This document shows positions 8,845 to 16,674 of a DNA stretch of 64,000 nucleotides, piece by piece. Both the position numbers and the translations under genes were made by a program. This DNA comes from Sphingomonadales bacterium 32-65-25 (GTDB taxonomy: Bacteria > Pseudomonadota > Alphaproteobacteria > Sphingomonadales > Sphingomonadaceae): NCBI GenBank assembly GCA_002280855.1, contig NCEU01000003.1, forward strand, positions 310,001 to 374,000, written 5' to 3'. Position 1 is the stretch's first letter. Each line of letters starts with the position of its first letter. The notes under the pieces are model-generated. The model did not search any database. It was not told where the DNA came from and worked only from the letters and a program-made list of their open reading frames with translations.

Positions 8845-10344
8845 TCAGCTGCCATCCAGCCCCAAGGCCTTCAAATCCGCCGTGGCGGCCGCCAAATCGG
8901 CATGGGCGACGATCTGGCGGAAGGCGGCATCCAATCGGCGCACCTGCGCATCGGCCGCGGCCTCCTCGCGCAGATTGACGACGAAGAAATCCGACGCGCC
9001 TTCCTGAAAGCGGCGGCGTTCGGCGCCAGCCATGGTGAGCGCACGGTCCTGTTCGTCGATGGCAATGCCCAGCAGCCGGCGCGACTGGCGGGCGGCGATG
9101 GACAGACCGGAGATCTCGATGCGGATCTGATCCTCGATGAAGCGGCGGCGTTGCTGGAAGCCATCCAGTTCGGCGCGCGTCTGCCCCAACCGACCACGCG
9201 CCAGGCGCTGCTGCAGCGGCACAGACAGGTTGAGCCCCACCATCGAGGCAGTGCCGGTGAACGGCCGTCCCGCAGTGCCGGCATCACCGACATATTGGTT
9301 CACCTCGGCCTTCACATCGAGGCGGGGCAGGAAGTTGTTGCGATCAAGCTGCAGCCTGGTGCGGGCCTGGGCGATGCGGACATCCACCACTTTTAGATCA
9401 GGCCGGTTTTCCAGCGCGGCCATCACGTCATCAGCCAACGGCAGCGGGTCACCGAGCCGGCGCGGCATACGTTCCGGGCCGGGCACGATCGGGTTGCCAT
9501 CGGCATCGCGCCAGAACAGGGACAGGCTGACGGCTGCCACCTGCAACGCCTGTTCGGCTTGCACCACCAGGGTTTGCCGCCGCAGGATATTCTGCTCATT
9601 CTCGGTGAGCAGGATGGCCGGGCGCAGGCCTTCTGTGACCTGGCGCTTGAAACCGGCCTGGCGATCGAGCGCCAGTTGCAGCAGTCCTTTGAACACCGCC
9701 ACGCGCTGACCGGCGATCACCCAGTTGTTGTAAGCGGTGATGGCGCGGGCCTGCACACCGATGGCAACCAGCAGCCGATCATTATCGGCCAGCACGACAT
9801 CACCGGTGGCAATGGCGCGGTTGAATCGGCGTTCATCAATGTCGCGATCGCGCAGCAGCGCAAACATCGTACCAACGGTGAGACGGCCCAGCTGGGCGGT
9901 GTTGTTGCCTGATTGCGACGAGGAAAAGCTGCCGCGCGAAATGTCGTATCCGCCGTAGACGGAGCCGCCGTTGGTGGCCAGCGGCTGCGACAGGCGGAAG
10001 CCGGCTTCGGCGCCATCATAGAAGCCCGTTGGCCGGGCTTCGGCGTTGGCACTGAACAACGTATCGAAGGCGCCTTCGGTGGTGAGCACGCGGCTTTCCG
10101 CACCGCGCACCCGCGCCAGGGCTTCCAGCACTTGCGGTGCGTGGAAACGGCTGGCGGCCAGTACCTCGCCCAGTTCGAGCGGGGCGCTGGCGGCCGGCAG
10201 CGGCTGTGCGGCGTCTCGGGCATCGGCCTCCAGCTGGCGCCGGTTGCTGGGCTGCGGCTGATCTGGCTGCTGGGCCGCCACAGGGAGGGCCGCCAGCAGC
10301 AGCGCCAGCAATCCGGCCTTACTTGGCAGACGCGGACGCATCAC
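8845..10344 (-). CDS. TolC-family outer-membrane efflux/secretion channel
   Basis: Outer-membrane component of a tripartite exporter, 499 residues, with a signal peptide (residues 1-24, ending PVAAQ). It shows the two long alpha-helical repeats of the outer-membrane efflux protein family, rich in Ala/Leu/Arg/Gln, such as the ALARVRGAESRV and RIAQARTRLQLDRN segments. The stretch NFLPRLDVKAEVNQYVG marks a beta-strand/helix transition. Last gene of a three-gene operon with the ABC protein and HlyD adaptor; its start overlaps the hlyD 3' end by 26 bp, indicating coupling. The exported substrate is unknown. Confidence 0.9.
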   Translation of the reverse strand: MMRPRLPSKAGLLALLLAALPVAAQQPDQPQPSNRRQLEADARDAAQPLPAASAPLELGEVLAASRFHAPQVLEALARVRGAESRVLTTEGAFDTLFSANAEARPTGFYDGAEAGFRLSQPLATNGGSVYGGYDISRGSFSSSQSGNNTAQLGRLTVGTMFALLRDRDIDERRFNRAIATGDVVLADNDRLLVAIGVQARAITAYNNWVIAGQRVAVFKGLLQLALDRQAGFKRQVTEGLRPAILLTENEQNILRRQTLVVQAEQALQVAAVSLSLFWRDADGNPIVPGPERMPRRLGDPLPLADDVMAALENRPDLKVVDVRIAQARTRLQLDRNNFLPRLDVKAEVNQYVGDAGTAGRPFTGTASMVGLNLSVPLQQRLARGRLGQTRAELDGFQQRRRFIEDQIRIEISGLSIAARQSRRLLGIAIDEQDRALTMAGAERRRFQEGASDFFVVNLREEAAADAQVRRLDAAFRQIVAHADLAAATADLKALGLDGS

Positions 10345-11401
10345 TGCCCTTTGCCGCCTTCACCTCGCCGTTCATCGCCGGTTCGGCGCCGGGGCGGGTA
10401 AACTGCAGCGGGAAATCGTTGAGCAGCCGCCACAGTTCGAACCAGATCGGCACGGTGTTCATCTGGACCCAGCCGCGCACCTTGGCACCCAGCCGTACGG
10501 CGCGTTCGTCCGGCCACGGATCACGGTCCGGGCTTTCGGTGACAAGGATGCGGAACAGGCCGTTGGGCGACGCGTTGAGATCAACCGCGGCGACCTGGCC
10601 ATCGAAGAAGCCCTTGGCCACCGAAGGCCAGCCGGAAAACTGGATCGCCGGCCAGCCTTCGAATTCCATGCGCACGCGGCGGCCAACATGGATCAAGGGG
10701 ATATCGCGGCCATCCATGTACAGCTCCACCACCCGGCGCGACTGTTCGGGCACGAAGGTGGCGAGCACGTCGCCCTGCTTGACGATGGTGGCGCTATCGA
10801 TGCTGGTCACCCGCATGATGCGGCCATTGCGCGGGGCGCGGATCACTTGTTCCGACTGGCGGCGCAGGTTGACGTCGATCTTGTTGATGTCCGCCCGCTG
10901 GGACGCGATCTTGGCGCGGAATTCCGCCACCTTGATCTGGGCCAGTTCCATGTCGCGCCGGGCGGCCAGACCTTCGCCATAAAGCGTCGTCATGCGCTTC
11001 ACGTCGCGCTGAGCGGTGGCGCTGGCGGCTTCGGTGGCGGCGATTTCCGCCACTTTCTGGGCGCGTTCGGCTTGCAGCCGGCTCAGGAAATCGGGATCCA
11101 GGTCGATCACCCGGGCGATGGGATCGCCGGCCTTCACCTGGGCACCATCGGTGACGAACCAGCGATCGAGCCGACCGGGCACCAGCGCGGAGATATTCTG
11201 CTGCCGGTCGCGCGGATCATAGGCGATCACGCTGCCTGTGCCCTGTGCCGTCTGCACCCAGGGCGTCAGGATGATGAAGGCCAGAAAGGCGATGATGCCG
11301 ATCACCACCAATCGGGCAAAATTGCGCATCACCGGCGGAGGATTGAGGCCGCGCAAGGTGGCAAAATGGCCGTCGGGCAAGCTGGTGCGATCAGTCGCCA
11401 T
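10319..11401 (-). CDS. HlyD-family periplasmic adaptor (membrane fusion protein)
   Basis: Periplasmic adaptor of 360 residues that should bridge the inner-membrane ABC protein and TolC. One membrane helix near the N-terminus (VVIGIIAFLAFIIL) is followed by a lipoyl/barrel-sandwich half-motif (VPGRLDRWFVTDGAQVKAGDPI), a coiled-coil hairpin rich in Ala/Glu/Arg, and the second lipoyl half (APRNGRIMRV). Start at MATDRTS (11401), overlapping the end of the ABC gene by 11 bp. It continues into tolC with another overlap. The three-gene order is that of a type I secretion or multidrug efflux operon. Confidence 0.9.
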   Translation of the reverse strand: MATDRTSLPDGHFATLRGLNPPPVMRNFARLVVIGIIAFLAFIILTPWVQTAQGTGSVIAYDPRDRQQNISALVPGRLDRWFVTDGAQVKAGDPIARVIDLDPDFLSRLQAERAQKVAEIAATEAASATAQRDVKRMTTLYGEGLAARRDMELAQIKVAEFRAKIASQRADINKIDVNLRRQSEQVIRAPRNGRIMRVTSIDSATIVKQGDVLATFVPEQSRRVVELYMDGRDIPLIHVGRRVRMEFEGWPAIQFSGWPSVAKGFFDGQVAAVDLNASPNGLFRILVTESPDRDPWPDERAVRLGAKVRGWVQMNTVPIWFELWRLLNDFPLQFTRPGAEPAMNGEVKAAKGSDASASAK

Positions 11402-13109
11402 CAACGGTCTCCCGGCCGGCGGCGGCGCGCAGGCCATCGAAGGTGCCACGATCTCGGGTGATCAGCTGGCGATCAAGGCCCAGCCACAAATAGCCATCCA
11501 GCACCAGATCTTCGGGCCGGTTGCTGAAATAGAGAATGGTGGTCTGGGTGTCACGGAAATGATCGAACACCGCCTTCAGCCGCGCGCGCGCCACCGTGTC
11601 GAACAGCGGCGACAACACCAGGATGCGCGGTTCCGACAGGATCGCGGCCGCCAGTTTCAGCTGCATCATCTTGGCCACGGTGAACGGTGCGCCGGTGGAC
11701 GAAAGGCGCGTGTGCAGGCCATCGGGCAGCAGCGCCAGTCGGTCTTCCAGGCCCACCAGCTTCAAGGCCGCCATCTGGTCTGCGGCATTCTTGGCCGGGT
11801 TGGCCAGGCGCAGATAATCGGCAATGGTCGATTCCACGATGGCAGCCCGATCGAGCACGGCGATATCGGAGCGCAGCGCCAGCGGGTCCATCAGCGCGAT
11901 ATCGACCCCGCCCAGCGTAATGAGGCCCGATTGCGGCTTTTCCAGCCGCTTCAGCAGATCGGCAAATTCGCGTTCCATGCCCGGAACGCCCTGGCAGACG
12001 AGACGGCTGCCGGCAGCGATCTGCAGATTCACCGTGGCCCCGCCGACCGGCAGGGCAAAACGCACCTGGCTCATTTCCAGCGCGCCGCCGCTGGGCGCCG
12101 CCAGGCCGGCAACCGGCTTGGCTTCCTGCTTCAGGCCATAAAGCAGGGACAGTTCCTCGATGGAGGCGACAAGATCGTACCAGTCGTCGAGATAGGAATA
12201 GAGGCTGTTCATGCCGGCAAACACGCCGGACAGGATGAGCTCGGCCGCCACCAATTGCCCGATGGACAATTGTTCCTGGATGACCAGCCAGCCACCCAGC
12301 GCCAGCAGGCCCGCCGACGCTGCGGCATAGAGGAAATAGAAGGCGATGGTCTGCGGGAACTGGTAGGCGAAATGATCGGCATGGGCCTTCACATAATTGG
12401 CCGTCACCCGCTCTGCCCCGTCCAGCGCATAATCAATGTGTCGCGCCGATTTGTAGAAGCCGTTGGACGCGCCCACAGTTTCGATGAAATGCGCGGCGTT
12501 GTATTTTTCATGAGACAGGATGATCGAGGTTTTCATCGCGCCCTTCGACCAGATCGCCCACACCGCCCACAACAGCGCGATCAGCACCAGGTTGAAGGCC
12601 AGGAAAAACGGGTGATAGAAACTGGTGACAACGAACCCGACGATCATGCTCAGGATGATGGTGAAACCGCCGATCAGCAGCGACGGCACTGCCTTTTGCA
12701 TGTTCACCAGTTCGAAATAGCGGTTGAACAGATCGAAGCGGCGATCATCCTGAAAGAAGGGATCAGCCGCGTTGATCGCCCGCATCGTCACATCGGCAAC
12801 CAGCCGCGCCATGAAGCGACGGCGATAGAGTTCCATCAGGTGGATGCGCAGCACCGACAGCAGGCCCGACACGATGAGCAGACCGAACAGGATGGCGGCC
12901 AGGGTGAACAACGGCACCGGCAGCGCGGTGTTGGCGATACTGTTGATGAGCAACTGCACGGAAATCGGCGTGGCAAGGCCAAGCACGGCGATACCAACGC
13001 CATAGATGATCGCCAGCCAGAAATAATTCTTTTCCGGCCAGAGGATGTCCTTCATCCAGCTGTACACCAGCTGGTTCAAGTCCATCTTCACAAGATCCTT
13101 GGCGGCCAT
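11391..13109 (-). CDS. ABC exporter-like protein with a degenerate ATPase domain
   Basis: A 572-residue ABC half-exporter fold: six predicted membrane helices in residues about 28-310 and a nucleotide-binding-like domain from about 343. Every ATPase motif is broken. Walker A reads QGVPGMERE (about 373-381) with no GKS/T. The signature region reads LSSTGAPFTVAK (469-480) instead of LSGGQ. Walker B reads RILVLSPLFD with Ser500 and no Asp-Glu. The H-loop His is Asn530. The frame is intact and membrane helices are well kept, so this is not a simple pseudogene. Start at MAAKDLV, preceded by AGGAGA. It is co-transcribed with hlyD and tolC. The energy source, if it transports, is unknown. Confidence 0.88.
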   Translation of the reverse strand: MAAKDLVKMDLNQLVYSWMKDILWPEKNYFWLAIIYGVGIAVLGLATPISVQLLINSIANTALPVPLFTLAAILFGLLIVSGLLSVLRIHLMELYRRRFMARLVADVTMRAINAADPFFQDDRRFDLFNRYFELVNMQKAVPSLLIGGFTIILSMIVGFVVTSFYHPFFLAFNLVLIALLWAVWAIWSKGAMKTSIILSHEKYNAAHFIETVGASNGFYKSARHIDYALDGAERVTANYVKAHADHFAYQFPQTIAFYFLYAAASAGLLALGGWLVIQEQLSIGQLVAAELILSGVFAGMNSLYSYLDDWYDLVASIEELSLLYGLKQEAKPVAGLAAPSGGALEMSQVRFALPVGGATVNLQIAAGSRLVCQGVPGMEREFADLLKRLEKPQSGLITLGGVDIALMDPLALRSDIAVLDRAAIVESTIADYLRLANPAKNAADQMAALKLVGLEDRLALLPDGLHTRLSSTGAPFTVAKMMQLKLAAAILSEPRILVLSPLFDTVARARLKAVFDHFRDTQTTILYFSNRPEDLVLDGYLWLGLDRQLITRDRGTFDGLRAAAGRETVDGD

Positions 13110-13191
13110 GTTTCTCCTGTCACCTGTGGCGGGCAACGACGGCCCATGTAGGGGCAGGCCGCTGCGATGCCAAGGCGGGCTGCGCGAAAAA

Positions 13192-13207
13192 ATTACGCCG
13201 CCGTAAT
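13192..13207. promoter_or_regulatory. 16-bp palindrome upstream of the ABC-hlyD-tolC operon
   Basis: Perfect dyad ATTACG-CCGC-CGTAAT in the 144-bp gap, 83 bp before the ABC gene start and after the stop of the aminotransferase gene. Both flanking genes run leftward, so it belongs to the promoter region of the secretion-like operon. It could be an operator for a dimeric regulator. The regulator is not identifiable here. Confidence 0.45.
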
Positions 13208-13253
13208 GTTATCCCTTCTTACGCCAGCTTGGGCTAGCACAGAACGGTCCGCA

Positions 13254-14585
13254 TCAGGCATCGGCCAACTGCCGCAGGCCAGTGGCAAGGCGATCGGCAA
13301 TCTCGTCGATCTGTGCTTCACTGATGATCAGCGGCGGCGACAGCGCGATGATGTCGCCGGTGACGCGGATCAGCAGGCCCGAATCGAACATGGCGCGGAA
13401 AATCTCCTGTCCGCGCACCCCAGGCAGGCCGGGCCGGGGACCCAGCTCGATGGCGCCGACCAGGCCGAAATTGCGGATGTCGATCACGTGCGGCAGGCCG
13501 GCAAGGCTGTGCATCGCCGCTTCCCAATGGCTTTCCAGCGCGCGGGCGCGGGCGAACAGGCCTTCGTTGGCATAAAGATCAATCGTGGCGATGCCAGCGG
13601 CGCAGGCCAGCGCGTGGCTGGAATAAGTATAGCCGTGGAACAATTCGATCCCCGGCACATCGCCGGGCGCATCGACGATGGCGTCATGAACATGGCGGGC
13701 TGCCGCCACCGCGCCCATCGGCACGGCAGCGTTGGTGAGGCCCTTGGCGAGGCAGATGATGTCGGGCGTGACGCCGAAGCGTTCAGCGGCAGTGGCCGCG
13801 CCGATGCGGCCGAAACCGGTGATCACTTCATCGAAGATCAGCAGGATGCCATGTTGCGCCGTGATCGACCGAAGCCGTTCCAGATAACCGACCGGCGGCA
13901 CCAGCACGCCGGTGGAGCCGGCCAGCGGCTCGACGATGACGGCGGCGATGGTATCGGGGCCGTGCAGGGCGATCAGCGCCTCAAGCCGGTCGGCAAAGTC
14001 GGCGCCATGGGCCGGCTGGCCCTTGCTGAACGCGTTGCGCGCTGGATCGTGCGTGTGCGGCAGGTGATCGGTTCCGGGCAAGCCGGTCCCGAAGGTGCGG
14101 CGGTTGGTGACGATGCCGCCCACCGAAATGCCGCCAAAACCGGTGCCGTGATAGCCGCGTTCCCGCCCGATCAGGCGGATGCGCTGGCCCTGGCCCTTGG
14201 CCCGCCAATAGGCCAACGCGATCTTGAGCGCGGTATCGACGCTTTCGGAGCCCGAGTTGGTGAAGAAGATCCGGTCCAACCCTTCGGGCATGATCCCGGC
14301 AACCCGGGAGGCAAGCTGGAAGGCCAGCGGATGGCCCAACTGGAAGGTGGGCGCATAATCGAGCACTGCGGCCTGCTGCTGGATCGCCTTGACGATGGGT
14401 TCACGGCCATGACCGGCGTTCACGCACCACAGGCCAGCGGTGCCATCCAGCACGCGGCGGCCATCGGCGGTGGTGTAATGCATGTCCTGCGCGGCCACCA
14501 TCAGGCGCGGATTGGCCTTGAAATAGCGGTTGTCGGTGAACGGCATCCACAAGGACGACAGGTCGTTGGGCGCAACACTGGCCAT
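13254..14585 (-). CDS. class III omega-aminotransferase (beta-alanine:pyruvate-type)
   Basis: PLP-dependent aminotransferase of fold type I, class III, 443 residues. The PLP lysine is Lys281 in CLAKGLTN, and Asp252 in LLIFDEVITGFGR pairs with the pyridine nitrogen. The N-terminal LWMPFTDNR and the segment GLWCVNAGHG are characteristic of omega-amino acid:pyruvate aminotransferases that use beta-alanine or other terminal amines. Start at 14585 is supported by AAGGGGG upstream; the longer frame would overlap the glutathione peroxidase gene. The substrate assignment is by family resemblance. Confidence 0.9.
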   Translation of the reverse strand: MASVAPNDLSSLWMPFTDNRYFKANPRLMVAAQDMHYTTADGRRVLDGTAGLWCVNAGHGREPIVKAIQQQAAVLDYAPTFQLGHPLAFQLASRVAGIMPEGLDRIFFTNSGSESVDTALKIALAYWRAKGQGQRIRLIGRERGYHGTGFGGISVGGIVTNRRTFGTGLPGTDHLPHTHDPARNAFSKGQPAHGADFADRLEALIALHGPDTIAAVIVEPLAGSTGVLVPPVGYLERLRSITAQHGILLIFDEVITGFGRIGAATAAERFGVTPDIICLAKGLTNAAVPMGAVAAARHVHDAIVDAPGDVPGIELFHGYTYSSHALACAAGIATIDLYANEGLFARARALESHWEAAMHSLAGLPHVIDIRNFGLVGAIELGPRPGLPGVRGQEIFRAMFDSGLLIRVTGDIIALSPPLIISEAQIDEIADRLATGLRQLADA

Positions 14586-14602
14586 GACGGCGATCCCCCT
14601 TC

Positions 14603-15091
14603 TCAGGCCCGGGCGAGCAGTTTCTCGATCTGGCTGCCCAGCGCTTCCGGCTTGGTGGCCGGCGCAAAACGTTCCTGCACCTGGCCTTTGCTGTCGACGA
14701 GGAACTTGGTGAAGTTCCACTTCACCGCCTCGCTGCCGAGCAAGCCGGGCGCCTGCTTCTTCAGCAGTTGGAACAAGGGGTGGGCCTGGTCGCCATTCAC
14801 GTCGATCTTGGCGAACAGGGGAAAGTCCACATCATAGGTGAGCTTGCAGAAATTGGCGATCTCGCTGGCATCACCGGGTTCCTGCGCGCCGAACTGGTTG
14901 CAGGGGAAGCCGAGCACGGCAAAACCCTTGGGGCCATATTTCTTGTGCAGCGCTTCCAGCCCGTCATACTGCGGCGTGAACCCGCACTTGCTGGCGGTGT
15001 TGACGATCAGCAGCACCTTGCCTTCGAAATCCTTCATGGAAATCTCGCGGCCATCGATGGTCTTGGCGCTGAAATCATAAACGGTCGTCAT
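14603..15091 (-). CDS. glutathione peroxidase (Cys type)
   Basis: A peroxide-reducing enzyme of the GPx/thioredoxin fold family, 162 residues, full length. Peroxidatic Cys36 lies in NTASKCGFTPQ. The FPCNQFG motif and the WNFTKF segment supply the Gln, Trp and Asn of the catalytic tetrad. FPCNQFG also carries a second Cys in the position used as resolving residue by thioredoxin-dependent members. It is probably cytoplasmic, as no signal peptide is visible. It lies 17 bp upstream of the aminotransferase gene on the same strand and 12 bp behind tdk. Confidence 0.94.
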   Translation of the reverse strand: MTTVYDFSAKTIDGREISMKDFEGKVLLIVNTASKCGFTPQYDGLEALHKKYGPKGFAVLGFPCNQFGAQEPGDASEIANFCKLTYDVDFPLFAKIDVNGDQAHPLFQLLKKQAPGLLGSEAVKWNFTKFLVDSKGQVQERFAPATKPEALGSQIEKLLARA

Positions 15092-15103
15092 GTACGCTTC
15101 CCT

Positions 15104-15694
15104 TCAGGGCTGATGCCGCCCGGCCAAGGCTGCCGCAAAATGCCGGCGACACAGGGCCACATAGCGATCATTGCCACCAATCTCGGTCTGCTGGCCAGAG
15201 GCCACCGGCTTGCCCTGCCCGTCAATACGCAAGTTCATCGTCGCCTTGCGGCCACAGGCGCACACCGCTTTCAGCTCGGTCAACGTATCGGCAATCGCCA
15301 GCAACCACTGGCTGCCCGGAAACAGATTGCCCAGAAAATCGGTGCGCAGGCCATAGCAGAGCACGGGGATGCCCAGATCATCGGCGACATGCGCCAGCTG
15401 CCAGACCTGGTCCTTGGTCAGGAACTGGGCTTCATCGACCAGCACGCAATTGAGCGTGCCCACCGCATGCGCGCTGGCCACGGCAGCAAACAGATCGGTT
15501 TCGGGAGCAAACATGTCGGCCGGCGCTGATAGTCCGATGCGCGAAGCGATGATGCCCTGCCCGGCCCGATCATCGATAGCAGCGGTAAACAGCATCGTAT
15601 GCATGCCGCGCTCACGATAGTTGAAGCTGGCCTGCAGCAGCACCGTCGATTTGCCGGCGTTCATCGAGGCATAGTAGAAATAGAGCTTGGCCAC
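15104..15694 (-). CDS. tdk: thymidine kinase
   Basis: Type II thymidine kinase of the salvage pathway, 196 residues, converting thymidine to dTMP. P-loop ASMNAGKST at residues 9-17, Walker-B-like VLVDEAQFL in the middle with the catalytic Glu, and a zinc site made by CACG and the C-terminal CRRH. The start is GTG at 15694 ([10 protein letters not shown]), fixed by the conserved N-terminus. This start codon lies inside the 3' arm of a strong hairpin (15686-15718), so translation may be controlled. No good ribosome-binding site is visible between hairpin loop and start. Confidence 0.94.
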   Translation of the reverse strand: MAKLYFYYASMNAGKSTVLLQASFNYRERGMHTMLFTAAIDDRAGQGIIASRIGLSAPADMFAPETDLFAAVASAHAVGTLNCVLVDEAQFLTKDQVWQLAHVADDLGIPVLCYGLRTDFLGNLFPGSQWLLAIADTLTELKAVCACGRKATMNLRIDGQGKPVASGQQTEIGGNDRYVALCRRHFAAALAGRHQP

Positions 15695-15718
15695 GCACGT
15701 TCTTTGCGCGTGGCCAAG
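15686..15718 (-). promoter_or_regulatory. 11-bp hairpin covering the tdk start codon
   Basis: Arms 15686-15696 and 15708-15718 are perfect reverse complements (CTTGGCCACGC and its complement) with an 11-nt loop. On the tdk mRNA the 3' arm contains the GTG start and the first codons. It could be the terminator of the upstream TIGR00266 gene, lacking a U-tract, or a structure hiding the tdk start. Which role it plays is inference. Confidence 0.5.
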
Positions 15719-15738
15719 CCATTTGGTCAACGGGCTGG

Positions 15739-16563
15739 TTAGCGATTGCCGCCGATGAGATCGCCCAGTTCGCCGAGCACGCTGCCCTCGCCGCGGTTCT
15801 GGCCGCGGCCCATGGCGGCCTGCATCATGCGGCCGGCCAGTCGGCTGAACGGCAGCGACTGGATCCACACCTTGCCCGGCCCGGTGAGGCGGGCGAAGAA
15901 CACGCCTTCACCGCCGAACAGCATGGATTTGACTCCGCCAACGCTTTCCAGATCGAAGTTCACTGATGGCGTGAAGGCCGCCACGCAGCCGGTATCAACA
16001 TGCAGCACCTCTCCCGGCGCCAGCGTGCGCTCGATCACGGTTCCGCCCATTTGCACGAACACCCAGCCATCGCCTTCCAGCTTCTGCATGATGAAACCTT
16101 CACCGCCGAACAGCCCGGTCATCACCTTGCGCTGGAAGGCAATGCCGATGGAAACGCCCTTGGCCGCCGCCAGGAACGCATCCTTCTGGCAGATCAGCGT
16201 GCCGCCAATGCTGTCCAGCTTGAGCGGCAGGATATGGCCGGGAGTGGGCGCGCCAAAGGCAACGCGCGCCTTGCCGGCGCCATTGTGGGTGTAAACCGTG
16301 GTGAACAGGCTTTCGCCGGTGAGCAGCCGCTTGCCTGCCCCCATCAGCGCGCCCATGAAGCCGCCGCTTTGTCCGCCGCCATCGCCAAACACGGTGGTCA
16401 TACCGATGGCGGCATCCTTCCACACCATGGCGCCGGCTTCGGCCACGGCGCTTTCGCCGGGATCGAGCTCGATCTCGACAAACTGCAGTTCGTGGCCCTT
16501 GATCTCGAAATCGATGTCGTCGGCGATGCCGGTGGCGCGGCTGTGCTGCCAGGGGTTGGCCAT
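15739..16563 (-). CDS. TIGR00266/AIM24 family protein
   Basis: A 274-residue protein of the AIM24/TIGR00266 family, recognised by repeated beta-strand motifs ending in Gly-rich turns ([41 protein letters not shown]) and a trefoil-like internal repetition. The biochemical role is unknown; the family includes the yeast mitochondrial protein Aim24. No signal peptide, so it is probably cytoplasmic. A Gly-rich patch ([19 protein letters not shown]) forms a possible loop. The start is preceded by AAAGGAG. It lies 44 bp upstream of tdk in the same direction. Confidence 0.85.
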   Translation of the reverse strand: MANPWQHSRATGIADDIDFEIKGHELQFVEIELDPGESAVAEAGAMVWKDAAIGMTTVFGDGGGQSGGFMGALMGAGKRLLTGESLFTTVYTHNGAGKARVAFGAPTPGHILPLKLDSIGGTLICQKDAFLAAAKGVSIGIAFQRKVMTGLFGGEGFIMQKLEGDGWVFVQMGGTVIERTLAPGEVLHVDTGCVAAFTPSVNFDLESVGGVKSMLFGGEGVFFARLTGPGKVWIQSLPFSRLAGRMMQAAMGRGQNRGEGSVLGELGDLIGGNR

Positions 16564-16674
16564 GAGACTCTCCTTTTAATGCTGGCAGCAATGTAGGCGC
16601 GGTGTGTTGCGTCGCCAAGACGCCCGCACAACAAAACTTGCGCGGCCCAGCATGCCCGCGCCATACACGCCGCC

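Noticed and set aside
11238..13151. Long plus-strand frame opposite the ABC gene
   Set aside because: It is antisense to a membrane protein with good helices and starts, and shows no recognisable family; a codon-bias shadow.
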